A stretch of 64,000 nt of DNA, from assembly GCA_034931985.1 (NCBI GenBank), contig JAYGHB010000103.1, forward strand, positions 1-64,000. Direction: 5' to 3'. The notes beneath the pieces are model-generated. The model saw only the letters and a list, made by a program, of their open reading frames with translations, was not told the origin of the DNA and searched no databases. The DNA comes from Halotia wernerae (GTDB taxonomy: Bacteria > Cyanobacteriota > Cyanobacteriia > Cyanobacteriales > Nostocaceae). Position numbers and translations under genes: made by a program. Shown one piece after another: positions 50,112 to 59,321 of the stretch. The stretch's first letter is position 1. Each line of letters starts with the position of its first letter.

Positions 50112-53100
50112 ATGCAAGCTCTATCAATAGAAGGCTTTCAAATTTCACCTCAGCAAAAACGCTTATGGTTATTACAGCAAGAAGCAAGCCATCAGCCATA
50201 TCGGGTTCAGTGTGCAGTTTTAATAGAGGGAAACATTGAACATTCAATTTTAGAAAAAGCCATACATAATGTTTGGGCTAAATATGAAATTTTACGTACC
50301 AATTTTCCTACATTGGCGGAAATGGCAGTTCCTTTACAAGTCATTGGAGAGGAAGCGTCTATAAAGTTTAACTATTATGATTTGCATAATTTAAATACAG
50401 AAATACAACAAATAAATATTGAGGCATTATTTCAATATAATAATAAATTATGTTTTGATTTAAAAGAAGGTTTTACTAGCCAGATTGATGTAATTAAAAA
50501 ATCTGAAAATCAATACCTTTTACTTATAGCAATCTCAACTATTTGTGCAGATAGAATATCCCTGCATCATCTTTTGCATGATATTAGTGTCACTTATGAT
50601 ACTTATTTGCAGGAACACGAGCTAGAAGATATACCTTTACAATATGCAGATATTGCTGCTTGGCAAAATGAGTTATTAATTGGACAAGAAGCGGAAATAG
50701 CAAAAGAGTATTGGCTCAATCAAAAAGTGTCTAATTCTCTTATAGATAAATTACCAAACGAAAAAAAAGTTAATCAAAAGCCAAAGTTTGAACCCAAAGT
50801 TATCAGCATTAACTTTGATTCTGCTATCACAAATAAGATTGCTGCGATCGCACAAAAATATACTGTTGATATCTCGACAGTTTTAATGGCTTGTTGGCAA
50901 ATTCTCCTGTGGCGTTTGACTAACAAATCTGAAGCAGTTTTAGCTTTGTGTTGTGATGGAAGAAATTACCAAGAATTACAACCAGCAGTGGGTTTATTAG
51001 GTAAATATTTACCAATCCGTATTCAGCCACAAGAGGATAATATACTTTTTGATATATTAAAGCAGTTAGATAAACAATTAAATGAACTTTATCAATGGCA
51101 AGATTTTTTTGATTCAGAAGATTTTTTCGCTGAAAATAAAGATGGTTATGAATCATCATTTTTACCTTTTGCTTTTGAATTTGTATCCCAGCCTAGTAAG
51201 TATTTTGCTACTAACATATCTTTCTCGATTCAAAAAATCTATAGCTGTATTGAACGCTTCAAAATAAAATTATTATGCTGGCATCAAGGTGATTCACTTG
51301 CAGCAGAATTATATTATGATGCCAGCTTATTTGAGCCAAAAGATATTGAACGATTAGCAGCACATTTTCAGACTTTGTTAATCAGTGTAATTAACAATCC
51401 AGAGACTCCAATTGCTCAACTAGAAATCCTGTCTTCACAAGAACGCCAGCAACTACTAGTAGAATTTAAAAATACCAAAACCTTTCCTCATCCATATCAT
51501 TGTATTCATCACTGGATTGAAGCACAGGCAAATAAAACACCAAATAACGTTGCAGTCGTTTTTGGCAATCAACATTTAACCTATCAAGAGCTAAATGCCA
51601 AAGCTAACAACTTAGCTCATCATTTGGCATCATTAGGAGTTAAACCGGAAACTGTTGTTGCACTTTGCGTTGAACGTTCCTTAGATATGATGGTTGCTAT
51701 CCTGGGTATTCTGAAAGCAGGTGCAGCATACTTACCTCTGGAACCTTCTTTACCTGAAGCAGCATTAGCCTTCAGATTGCAGGATGCTCAAGTATCAGTG
51801 TTGTTAACTCAAAAGCGCCTTGTAGAAAAAATGAATTTCCAGGTGCAGGTAGTTGTTATTGACGCAGCTATAAGCGATTCGCCTCAAGGCAACATTCTTA
51901 AGCCTGTTAGCCCAGAAAACTTAGCTTATGTTATCTACACCTCTGGTTCAACAGGTCAACCCAAAGGAGTTGCAGTTGAACATCGGCAAATAGTCAATTA
52001 TGTTAATGGTATTTTAGAAAAACTCGATTTACCAGTTGCTGCCAGTTTTGCCACTGTTTCCACCTTCGCCGCAGACTTAGGTAACACAGCAATTTTTTCA
52101 GCATTGTGTACAGGTGGATGCTTGCATATCATTGTAGAGGAATGCGCTACTGATCCAGTTGCATTTGCTGAATATTGCGATCGCAATGCCATAGACTGTT
52201 TAAAGATAGTTCCTTCTCACCTATCTGCACTCCTAGCCTCTGAATACGGCAAGCAAATTATCCCCCGCCAGCGCTTAATTCTGGGCGGTGAAGCTTGTAG
52301 CTGGAACTTGATTAAGCAAGTACAACAGCACGCACCACAGTGTCAAGTTATTAACCATTACGGACCGACAGAAGCTACTGTCGGCGTACTCACCTATGCA
52401 GTAGAAGTACCCAGTAGTTTCACATCAGAAACAGTTCCCCTCGGTTGTCCTCTTGCAAATACTGAGATTTATTTATTAGATGCCTATTTACAACCCGTAC
52501 CCATAGGCGTACTGGGTGAAATTTACATTGGTGGTGACAGTGTAGCGAGAGGATATCTCAACCAACCAGAAATCACAGCCGAAAAATTTATTCATCATCC
52601 CTTTAGTGAAAATCCCACAGCCAGGCTTTATAAAACAGGCGACTTAGCACGTTATCACCATGATGGAAATATCGAATTTATCGGTCGAATTGATGACCAA
52701 GTTAAACTACACGGTTTCCGCATTGAGTTAGGAGAAATAGAATCAGTATTGCGCCAATATCAACAAGTAAAAGAGGTTGTAGTATTGGCGCGGGAAGATG
52801 AACCTAGTCAAAAGCGACTAGTAGCTTATATTGTTCCTCAGCAACAATCAAAAATAGATTTGCAGGAACTACGCAACTTTTTGAAACAACAGCTTTCTGA
52901 ATTTATGATGCCTTCAAACTTTATACAACTGAAGGCTTTACCATTAAGCTCTAATGGTAAAATAGACCGAAAAGCGTTACCTGCTCCTGATAAAATACGT
53001 CCAGAATTAGAAGTTGATTATACTCCCCCACAAAATGAGGTAGAAAGAATCATTGCTCAAATTTGGCAAGAAATTCTTCAGATAGAAAAGGTGGGAATTT

Positions 53101-53333
53101 ATGATAATTTTTTCGATTTAGGTGGACATTCATTACTGATAATTAAACTTACTAGTAAATTACAATCTGTATTTAACCGTACCATTCCAGTAACAGATAT
53201 TTTTAAAAATCCTACTATACATTATCTCGCCAATTATATTAATCAAGGAGATAGTGAACAGACTTTTTCAGATGAGACCAAAAATCGAGTAACCATGCGT
53301 CAACAATTGATGAATCGCAGAAAATTATTTTAA
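50112..53333 (+). CDS. NRPS with degenerate C (interface-like)-A(Asp)-PCP
   Basis: A 1073-residue NRPS. The N-terminal 450 residues are condensation-like (ISPQQKRLWLLQQ at the start), but the HHxxxDG site reads STICADR, so the catalytic His is lost. The A domain (YVIYTSGSTGQPKG) gives pocket residues from FAADLGNTAIF, CLKIVPSHL, LILGGEA and NHYGPTEATVGVL: D-L-T-K-I-G-H-V-G, the aspartate code. PCP Ser near 1007 (LGGHSLLIIK). The C* domain resembles the interface domains that bind stand-alone beta-hydroxylases, matching the SyrP-like gene 30 bases upstream. Real condensation would be done by the C-terminal C domain of the preceding NRPS. A purely structural, inactive C domain is the alternative. 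Confidence 0.9.
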   Translation: MQALSIEGFQISPQQKRLWLLQQEASHQPYRVQCAVLIEGNIEHSILEKAIHNVWAKYEILRTNFPTLAEMAVPLQVIGEEASIKFNYYDLHNLNTEIQQINIEALFQYNNKLCFDLKEGFTSQIDVIKKSENQYLLLIAISTICADRISLHHLLHDISVTYDTYLQEHELEDIPLQYADIAAWQNELLIGQEAEIAKEYWLNQKVSNSLIDKLPNEKKVNQKPKFEPKVISINFDSAITNKIAAIAQKYTVDISTVLMACWQILLWRLTNKSEAVLALCCDGRNYQELQPAVGLLGKYLPIRIQPQEDNILFDILKQLDKQLNELYQWQDFFDSEDFFAENKDGYESSFLPFAFEFVSQPSKYFATNISFSIQKIYSCIERFKIKLLCWHQGDSLAAELYYDASLFEPKDIERLAAHFQTLLISVINNPETPIAQLEILSSQERQQLLVEFKNTKTFPHPYHCIHHWIEAQANKTPNNVAVVFGNQHLTYQELNAKANNLAHHLASLGVKPETVVALCVERSLDMMVAILGILKAGAAYLPLEPSLPEAALAFRLQDAQVSVLLTQKRLVEKMNFQVQVVVIDAAISDSPQGNILKPVSPENLAYVIYTSGSTGQPKGVAVEHRQIVNYVNGILEKLDLPVAASFATVSTFAADLGNTAIFSALCTGGCLHIIVEECATDPVAFAEYCDRNAIDCLKIVPSHLSALLASEYGKQIIPRQRLILGGEACSWNLIKQVQQHAPQCQVINHYGPTEATVGVLTYAVEVPSSFTSETVPLGCPLANTEIYLLDAYLQPVPIGVLGEIYIGGDSVARGYLNQPEITAEKFIHHPFSENPTARLYKTGDLARYHHDGNIEFIGRIDDQVKLHGFRIELGEIESVLRQYQQVKEVVVLAREDEPSQKRLVAYIVPQQQSKIDLQELRNFLKQQLSEFMMPSNFIQLKALPLSSNGKIDRKALPAPDKIRPELEVDYTPPQNEVERIIAQIWQEILQIEKVGIYDNFFDLGGHSLLIIKLTSKLQSVFNRTIPVTDIFKNPTIHYLANYINQGDSEQTFSDETKNRVTMRQQLMNRRKLF

Positions 53334-53372
53334 GGCTCACGCAAAGTCTCAAAAATTAATGAGAGAATAGTT

Positions 53373-56300
53373 ATGGTTAATAGTGACGGTTCAGCGAATT
53401 TAAACGATATAGCTATTATCGGTATGGATTGCCGATTTCCTGGGGCTAATAATGTAGATAAATTTTGGCAAAATCTCCGCAACGGTGTTGAGTCAATTTC
53501 CTTTTTTTCTGATCCAGAATTAGAGACAAATCACATTTATTCACATCTAGGCAATCACCCTAACCACGTCAAAGCTGCGGGAGTATTGGAAGATGTAGAA
53601 TTATTTGATGCTGCTTTTTTTGGTTACTCTCCCAGAGAAGCAGAAATGATGGACCCCCAAGCGCGATTATTTTTGGAAACTGCTTGGAATGCGCTGGAAA
53701 ATGCTGGCTATGATGCGGAAGCTTATCAGGGTCGAATTGGGATTTATGCTGGTACTAGTTTAAATACTTACTTTTTATTTAATCTTTTTTCTAATCCTAA
53801 ATTATTAGAATCAGTTAGTCTTGAACAATTAAAGTTCACTAATCATCTGGATTTATTAACTACAAGAGTTTCTTATAAACTCAACTTACAAGGGCCAGCC
53901 GTTACCATTCAAACGGCTTGTTCTACCTCATTAATTGCCATTCACACAGCCTCTCAAAATTTACTGTGGGGTGAATGTGATATGGCTTTGGCTGGTGGTG
54001 TTTCTATAGCTTTACCACAAAAAGCTGGATATGTTTATCAACAGGGAAGCATTAATTCTCCTGATGGGCATTGTCGTGCTTTTGATGCTAAAGCGCAGGG
54101 AACCGTTGTAGGTAACGGTGTCGGTATTGTAGTTTTAAAGCGTTTAGCAGATGCGATCGCAGATGGTGATTTTATCCATGCAGTGATTAAAGGTTCAGCG
54201 ATTAATAACGATGGTGCTTTGAAAGTTGGTTATACAGCGCCCAGTGTTGATGGACAAGCAAAAGTCATCGCTGAAGCACAAGCAATCGCAGGTGTGCATC
54301 CAGAAACTATTAGTTATGTAGAAGCGCATGGAACAGCAACAGCTTTAGGCGATCCGATTGAAGTAGCAGCACTTACACAAGCTTTTTCACTGCAAACACA
54401 AAAGCGAAATTTTTGCGGTATAGGTTCAGTCAAGACTAATTTAGGACATCTGAATGCAGCCGCTGGTATTGCAGGCTTTATCAAAACAGTTTTGGCGCTG
54501 CAACACAAGCAAATACCTCCGAGTTTGCATTTTCAAGCACCAAATCCCCAAATTGATTTTGCCAACAGTCCCTTTTATGTCAACCACCAACTTAGGGAGT
54601 GGAAAGCAGATAAGTATCCCAGACGTGCGGGAGTCAGTTCTTTTGGCATTGGTGGTACTAATGCTCATGTGATTTTAGAAGAAGCACCTTCTGTTAGAAA
54701 GCAGGGGTGCAGGGGTGCAGGGGTGCAGGGGAGAGGATATCAGCTATTGGTGCTTTCGGCTAAAACTGACTCGGCGCTAGAAGCTGCTACAAAGAATCTC
54801 GCTCAACATCTCCAACAAAATTCCCATCTTAACTTGGCTGATGTCGCTTACACATTGCAAGTTGGGCGCAAAGCTTTTAACCATCGTCGGATGTTGGTGT
54901 GTCGTGATCTTCCCGATGCGGTACAAGCACTAACAGCGCCAGAACAACAACGAGTTTTAACTAATTTTTCAGAAATCTGTAACCGTCCAGTCGTGTTTAT
55001 GTTCCCCGGACAGGGAGCGCAATATGTGAACATGGGACGGGAACTATACGAAACAGAAGCGGTTTTTCAAGAACAAGTTAACTACTGCTGCGAACTGCTC
55101 AAACCCCATTTAAAACTCGACTTGAGAGATATACTCTATCCGACAGCCACCGCTTCACCAGAAAAACTCCAGCAAACTTCCCTGACGCAACCTGCCTTGT
55201 TCGTAATTGAATATGCTCTAGCTAAGTTGTGGATGGCGTGGGGTATCCAGCCGCAAGCAATGATTGGTCATAGTATTGGTGAGTATGTTGCTGCAACTCT
55301 GGCTGGTGTATTTACCTTAGAAACTGCCTTGGCGCTGGTAGCAATTCGGGGACGGCTGATGCAAGAACTCGCACCAGGGGCAATGCTTTCGGTTTCGCTT
55401 TCCGCCCAGGAAGTAGAACCAATGCTGAGTGCAGAACTTTCTTTGGCGGCGAGTAATGCGCCATCGCTTTGTGTAGTTTCTGGTATTATTGATGCGATCG
55501 CCGCATTCCAAACTCGTTTGACAGCGCAAGGAGTGGACTGTCGCCTTTTGCATACCTCCCATGCTTTCCATTCCCAGATGATGGAATCTATTCTGGAACC
55601 CCTTGCACAACAGATGAAAAAAGTCAAGCTGCAACCGCCGCAGATGGCTTTTGTCTCTAACGTAACTGGAACATGGATTACAGCTACAGATGCAACCGAT
55701 CCTAACTACTGGGTTAAACATTTGCGGCAAACCGTTAGATTTAATGAGGGAATAGCCGAGTTGCTACGAGAGCCAGAGCGAATTTTGCTGGAAGTGGGGC
55801 CAGGATGGGTATTAACCACCTTAGCCAAGCGACAGCAAGCTTCTGTGCTGACCTCGCTGCGACATCCTCAAGAGCAAATTTCTGATGTAACATTTTTACT
55901 CAATACCCTCTCTCGTCTTTGGTTAGCAGGAGTACAGGTTAACTGGGCTGAATTTACAGATAGCAAGGTCGAAGACCATCGCCCTCAACGCATCCCCTTA
56001 CCAACGTATCCTTTTGAACGTCAGCGTTACTGGATTGAGCCACAAGCAAAGGTAGAAAATGCTCGCAGATTAGAGAAAAATCCCAATATTAGCGACTGGT
56101 TTTATATTCCCACTTGGAAACGCTCTCTTTTGACTGGAACATCTTTGCAACATTCCTGTTGGCTAGTTTTTATTGATAGTTTGGGAGTGGGTGCAGAGAT
56201 TGCCCAACAACTGGCGCTGCAATGTGAGAATGTAATTACAGTCAGTGTGGGCGAGCAGTTTACGAAACTGGGTAATGGTGCGTATACCATTAACCCTAAA

Positions 56301-59300
56301 CGACCGGATGATTATACTGCCTTAGTAACAGAACTGCGCGATCGCCATCAAATTCCGCAAGCGATCGCTCATTTGTGGAGCATAACACCTAATCAACCAG
56401 CACAATCATCTTATGAGTGGTTTAGCAACTGTCAAGATTTAGGTTTTTATAGTTTGCTTTTCCTAGCCCAAGCACTGGGAAATCAGCAGATAAATGATCA
56501 AATTCAAATCCTGGCTGTCACCAACAATGCACAAGAAGTAACAGGTGATGAACAGTTATGCCCAGAAAAAGCTACAGTTTTAGGAATATGTAAAGTTATT
56601 TCCCAAGAATACCAAAATATTTCTTGCCGTAGTATTGATGTAGTTATACAAAGTATTGCCAATCTATCACGTCAACTTCTAGCCGAGTTAACTACTCAAT
56701 CTTCAGACTCAATAATTTCCTACCGTAGCGGTTATAGATGGATACAGACTTTTGAACAAGTAAAATTAGATGCACCTACCTCAGAGAACATAGGCTTAAA
56801 AGCAGGTGGAGTCTACTTAATTACTGGTGGATTGGGAAACATTGCTTTAGTCCTAGCAGAATATATTGCCCAGACAGTACCAGCAAAACTCATACTACTA
56901 GGGCGTTCTAGTCTGCCTGAAAAAGCAGAGTGGCAAAAATGGCTTAACACTCACGATGAACAGGATAGTACAAGCAGCCAAATTCGCAAAGTCCAGGCAA
57001 TAGAAGCATTAGGTTCCCAAGTATTGGTAATGAGTGCTGATGTCGCCTCCTTTGAGCAAATGCAAACAGCCGTCACTATTGCTGTGCAAGAATTTGGTGA
57101 AATCAACGGAGTTCTTCACGCCGCCGGGGTGAAGTCAGTCAACACTGTGCAAGCAATCACCCAAGAAGAATGTGAACAGCAGTTTTACCCGAAAGTACAG
57201 GGGTTGTATGTTTTAGAAGAAGTTTTAGAGGGTAAAAAACTGGATTTTTGTGTTTTAATATCTTCCCTGGCATCAGTATTAGGATTATTAGGAAAAGCTG
57301 CTTATCCAGCTGCACACATTTTTATCGATACCTTTGCTCATCAACAAAACAAAATAAATAATACACATTGGCTAAGTATTAATTGGGACAACTGGTTAAT
57401 AGATTCAACCGCAGTGCTGGAAGGCTTTATGACTCCTCAAGAAGGTTGTGAAGCTTGGCGACGAATATTATCGTTGCCTACAGCTACTCAAGTCATTGTC
57501 TCGACAGTTGATTTACAAACTCGACTCCAGCAATGGATTGAACGTCAATCTCCGAAAAATCTAGAAAACTCTCAGCCAATAAAATCGCTAACACTACACT
57601 CACGACCAAATTTATCTACTAGCTACACTGCACCTACAAGTCAGGTTGAGCAAACCATCGCTGAGATTTGGCAGCAGTTACTTGGTGTTGAGCCAGTGGG
57701 TATCCATGATAACTTCTTTGAGTTAGGTGGAGATTCTGTTTTAGGTGTACAGTTTATTGCCCGTGCCAGCCAAGCTGGTTTAAAGCTAGTCACTAAACAA
57801 GTTTTTGAACATCAGACCATTGCCGAATTAACAGCGATCGCTCTCACACAGCAACTCAACCAAGCTATTCAAGGTGTGGTAACGGGTTCCGTACCCCTTG
57901 CACCTATCCAGCATTGGTTCTTTGCACAGAATCAGCCAGAACCCCATTACTGGAACCAATCGGTAATTTTAGAGGTACTCCAACTTCTGGATGTGTCTTT
58001 ATTCGAGCAAGCCCTTGGGTATTTACTGAGCCATCACGATGTCCTACGTCTGCGATTTATACAATCTAATTCCAGTTGGGAACAAGTAAACGCTGAACCT
58101 GATGAAGTAGTGCCGTTAACATATTGGGACTTTTCGGCACTGTTAGCCGCAGAACAGAAAGCTGCAATGGAAGATGCTGCTAATGAACTACAAGCCAGCC
58201 TGAATTTATCTTCAGGGCCACTCCTGCGGGTAGCTTTGTTTAACTTAGGGGCAAATGTGCCTTCTCGCCTACTGCTAATCGTTCACCATTTAGCGGTGGA
58301 TGTGACTTCTTGGCGGATTTTGCTTACAGATTTGCAAACAGCATATCAACAGTTGAGCCAAGGTCAGGCGATTCAGTTGCCAGCGAAGACAACTTCCTTT
58401 AAACAGTGGACAGAAAAATTAAAAAAATACGCCAGCATGCCAGAGTTAGGGCGAGAAGTAGATTACTGGCTGAAAGCTTCCCGAAATCAGATATTCCCTC
58501 TACCTAAAGATAATCCCAACGGCACTAATACAGTAGAACAAGCCAGAACTGTATCCGTAGCCTTGAGTGTGGCAGAAACCCAAGCTTTACTGCAAGAAGT
58601 ATCTAAGGTTTATCGCACTAAAATTGAAGAGATATTACTAACAGGGTTGTTACAAGCATTTAGCAACTGGACTGGCGAATCTTCCCTACTGATTGATCTG
58701 GAAGGTCAAGGACGAGATGTCGTGTTTGCAGACGTTGATCTGACGCGGACAGTGGGTTGGTTTACGACGATTTCTCCGATACTTTTAGAGTTAGGCAATG
58801 CGAAAAACCCAGGCGAAGTCTTGCAGGCGGTCAAAGAACAAGTCCGTGGTATTGCCAATGAGGGTATTGGTTATGGACTGCTGCGATATCTGAGTGAAGA
58901 TGAGGCAATTAGACAGAGAATGCAAGGACTGCCGCAACCAGAGATAATTTTCCTTTATCTCGGTCAGTTTGAAGATAGTTTGCCGGAATCTTCTTTGTTT
59001 AAACTGGTACGGGATTTAGAAACAAGCGATCGCTCTTCCAAAACCATTAGACCACACCTACTTCAACTCACCGGATTTATCCGTGGCAATCAGCTACAAA
59101 TCAATTGGATGTATAGCGATATATATCAACGCTCAACCATTGAGAATTTAGCGCAAGGATTGATCGCTGCAATCCAGTCGCTCATTACTCACAGTCGCTC
59201 ATCTACAGCCGGAGGCTACACGCCTTCAGACTTCTCGGCGGTAAAAATTAGCCAAAAAGATTTAAGCAAGTTATTGACTCAAGTACGTATTTCTGGAGGT

Positions 59301-59321
59301 GGTAAAGATGGAAATAGATAA
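53373..59321 (+). CDS. PKS-NRPS hybrid KS-AT-KR-T-E
   Basis: A 1982-residue protein. KS with TACSTSLIA (Cys183), EAHGTATALGDP and KTNLGHLNAAAG; AT with GHSIGEYVA (Ser634) and HAFHSQMM, malonyl type; a KR with altered motifs (TGGLGNIALVLA, and AAYPAAHIF in place of Y..AN). Then a carrier with LGGDSVLGVQ (Ser1455), the form that precedes epimerisation domains, and an E domain from about 1500 with VHHLAVDVTSW (the DG of HHxxxDG is DV) and FLYLGQFEDSL. An E domain behind a PKS carrier with no C-A of its own is unusual. The first 1100 residues are paralogous to the PKS at 38519. An 8-base tandem repeat interrupts the KS-AT linker. Confidence 0.92.
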   Translation: MVNSDGSANLNDIAIIGMDCRFPGANNVDKFWQNLRNGVESISFFSDPELETNHIYSHLGNHPNHVKAAGVLEDVELFDAAFFGYSPREAEMMDPQARLFLETAWNALENAGYDAEAYQGRIGIYAGTSLNTYFLFNLFSNPKLLESVSLEQLKFTNHLDLLTTRVSYKLNLQGPAVTIQTACSTSLIAIHTASQNLLWGECDMALAGGVSIALPQKAGYVYQQGSINSPDGHCRAFDAKAQGTVVGNGVGIVVLKRLADAIADGDFIHAVIKGSAINNDGALKVGYTAPSVDGQAKVIAEAQAIAGVHPETISYVEAHGTATALGDPIEVAALTQAFSLQTQKRNFCGIGSVKTNLGHLNAAAGIAGFIKTVLALQHKQIPPSLHFQAPNPQIDFANSPFYVNHQLREWKADKYPRRAGVSSFGIGGTNAHVILEEAPSVRKQGCRGAGVQGRGYQLLVLSAKTDSALEAATKNLAQHLQQNSHLNLADVAYTLQVGRKAFNHRRMLVCRDLPDAVQALTAPEQQRVLTNFSEICNRPVVFMFPGQGAQYVNMGRELYETEAVFQEQVNYCCELLKPHLKLDLRDILYPTATASPEKLQQTSLTQPALFVIEYALAKLWMAWGIQPQAMIGHSIGEYVAATLAGVFTLETALALVAIRGRLMQELAPGAMLSVSLSAQEVEPMLSAELSLAASNAPSLCVVSGIIDAIAAFQTRLTAQGVDCRLLHTSHAFHSQMMESILEPLAQQMKKVKLQPPQMAFVSNVTGTWITATDATDPNYWVKHLRQTVRFNEGIAELLREPERILLEVGPGWVLTTLAKRQQASVLTSLRHPQEQISDVTFLLNTLSRLWLAGVQVNWAEFTDSKVEDHRPQRIPLPTYPFERQRYWIEPQAKVENARRLEKNPNISDWFYIPTWKRSLLTGTSLQHSCWLVFIDSLGVGAEIAQQLALQCENVITVSVGEQFTKLGNGAYTINPKRPDDYTALVTELRDRHQIPQAIAHLWSITPNQPAQSSYEWFSNCQDLGFYSLLFLAQALGNQQINDQIQILAVTNNAQEVTGDEQLCPEKATVLGICKVISQEYQNISCRSIDVVIQSIANLSRQLLAELTTQSSDSIISYRSGYRWIQTFEQVKLDAPTSENIGLKAGGVYLITGGLGNIALVLAEYIAQTVPAKLILLGRSSLPEKAEWQKWLNTHDEQDSTSSQIRKVQAIEALGSQVLVMSADVASFEQMQTAVTIAVQEFGEINGVLHAAGVKSVNTVQAITQEECEQQFYPKVQGLYVLEEVLEGKKLDFCVLISSLASVLGLLGKAAYPAAHIFIDTFAHQQNKINNTHWLSINWDNWLIDSTAVLEGFMTPQEGCEAWRRILSLPTATQVIVSTVDLQTRLQQWIERQSPKNLENSQPIKSLTLHSRPNLSTSYTAPTSQVEQTIAEIWQQLLGVEPVGIHDNFFELGGDSVLGVQFIARASQAGLKLVTKQVFEHQTIAELTAIALTQQLNQAIQGVVTGSVPLAPIQHWFFAQNQPEPHYWNQSVILEVLQLLDVSLFEQALGYLLSHHDVLRLRFIQSNSSWEQVNAEPDEVVPLTYWDFSALLAAEQKAAMEDAANELQASLNLSSGPLLRVALFNLGANVPSRLLLIVHHLAVDVTSWRILLTDLQTAYQQLSQGQAIQLPAKTTSFKQWTEKLKKYASMPELGREVDYWLKASRNQIFPLPKDNPNGTNTVEQARTVSVALSVAETQALLQEVSKVYRTKIEEILLTGLLQAFSNWTGESSLLIDLEGQGRDVVFADVDLTRTVGWFTTISPILLELGNAKNPGEVLQAVKEQVRGIANEGIGYGLLRYLSEDEAIRQRMQGLPQPEIIFLYLGQFEDSLPESSLFKLVRDLETSDRSSKTIRPHLLQLTGFIRGNQLQINWMYSDIYQRSTIENLAQGLIAAIQSLITHSRSSTAGGYTPSDFSAVKISQKDLSKLLTQVRISGGGKDGNR
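54701..54732 (+). repeat. Four-copy 8-base tandem repeat inside a coding sequence
   Basis: GCAGGGGT occurs three times in tandem followed by GCAGGGGA. It encodes QGCRGAGVQGRG in the KS-AT linker of the PKS-T-E protein, where the paralogue at 38519 has an unrelated short linker. Eight is not a multiple of three, so gain or loss of one copy would shift the frame. Confidence 0.8.

Noticed and set aside
55268..55730. Long antisense open frames in the AT region of the second PKS
   Set aside because: They mirror the conserved coding strand and have no ribosome site or protein similarity.
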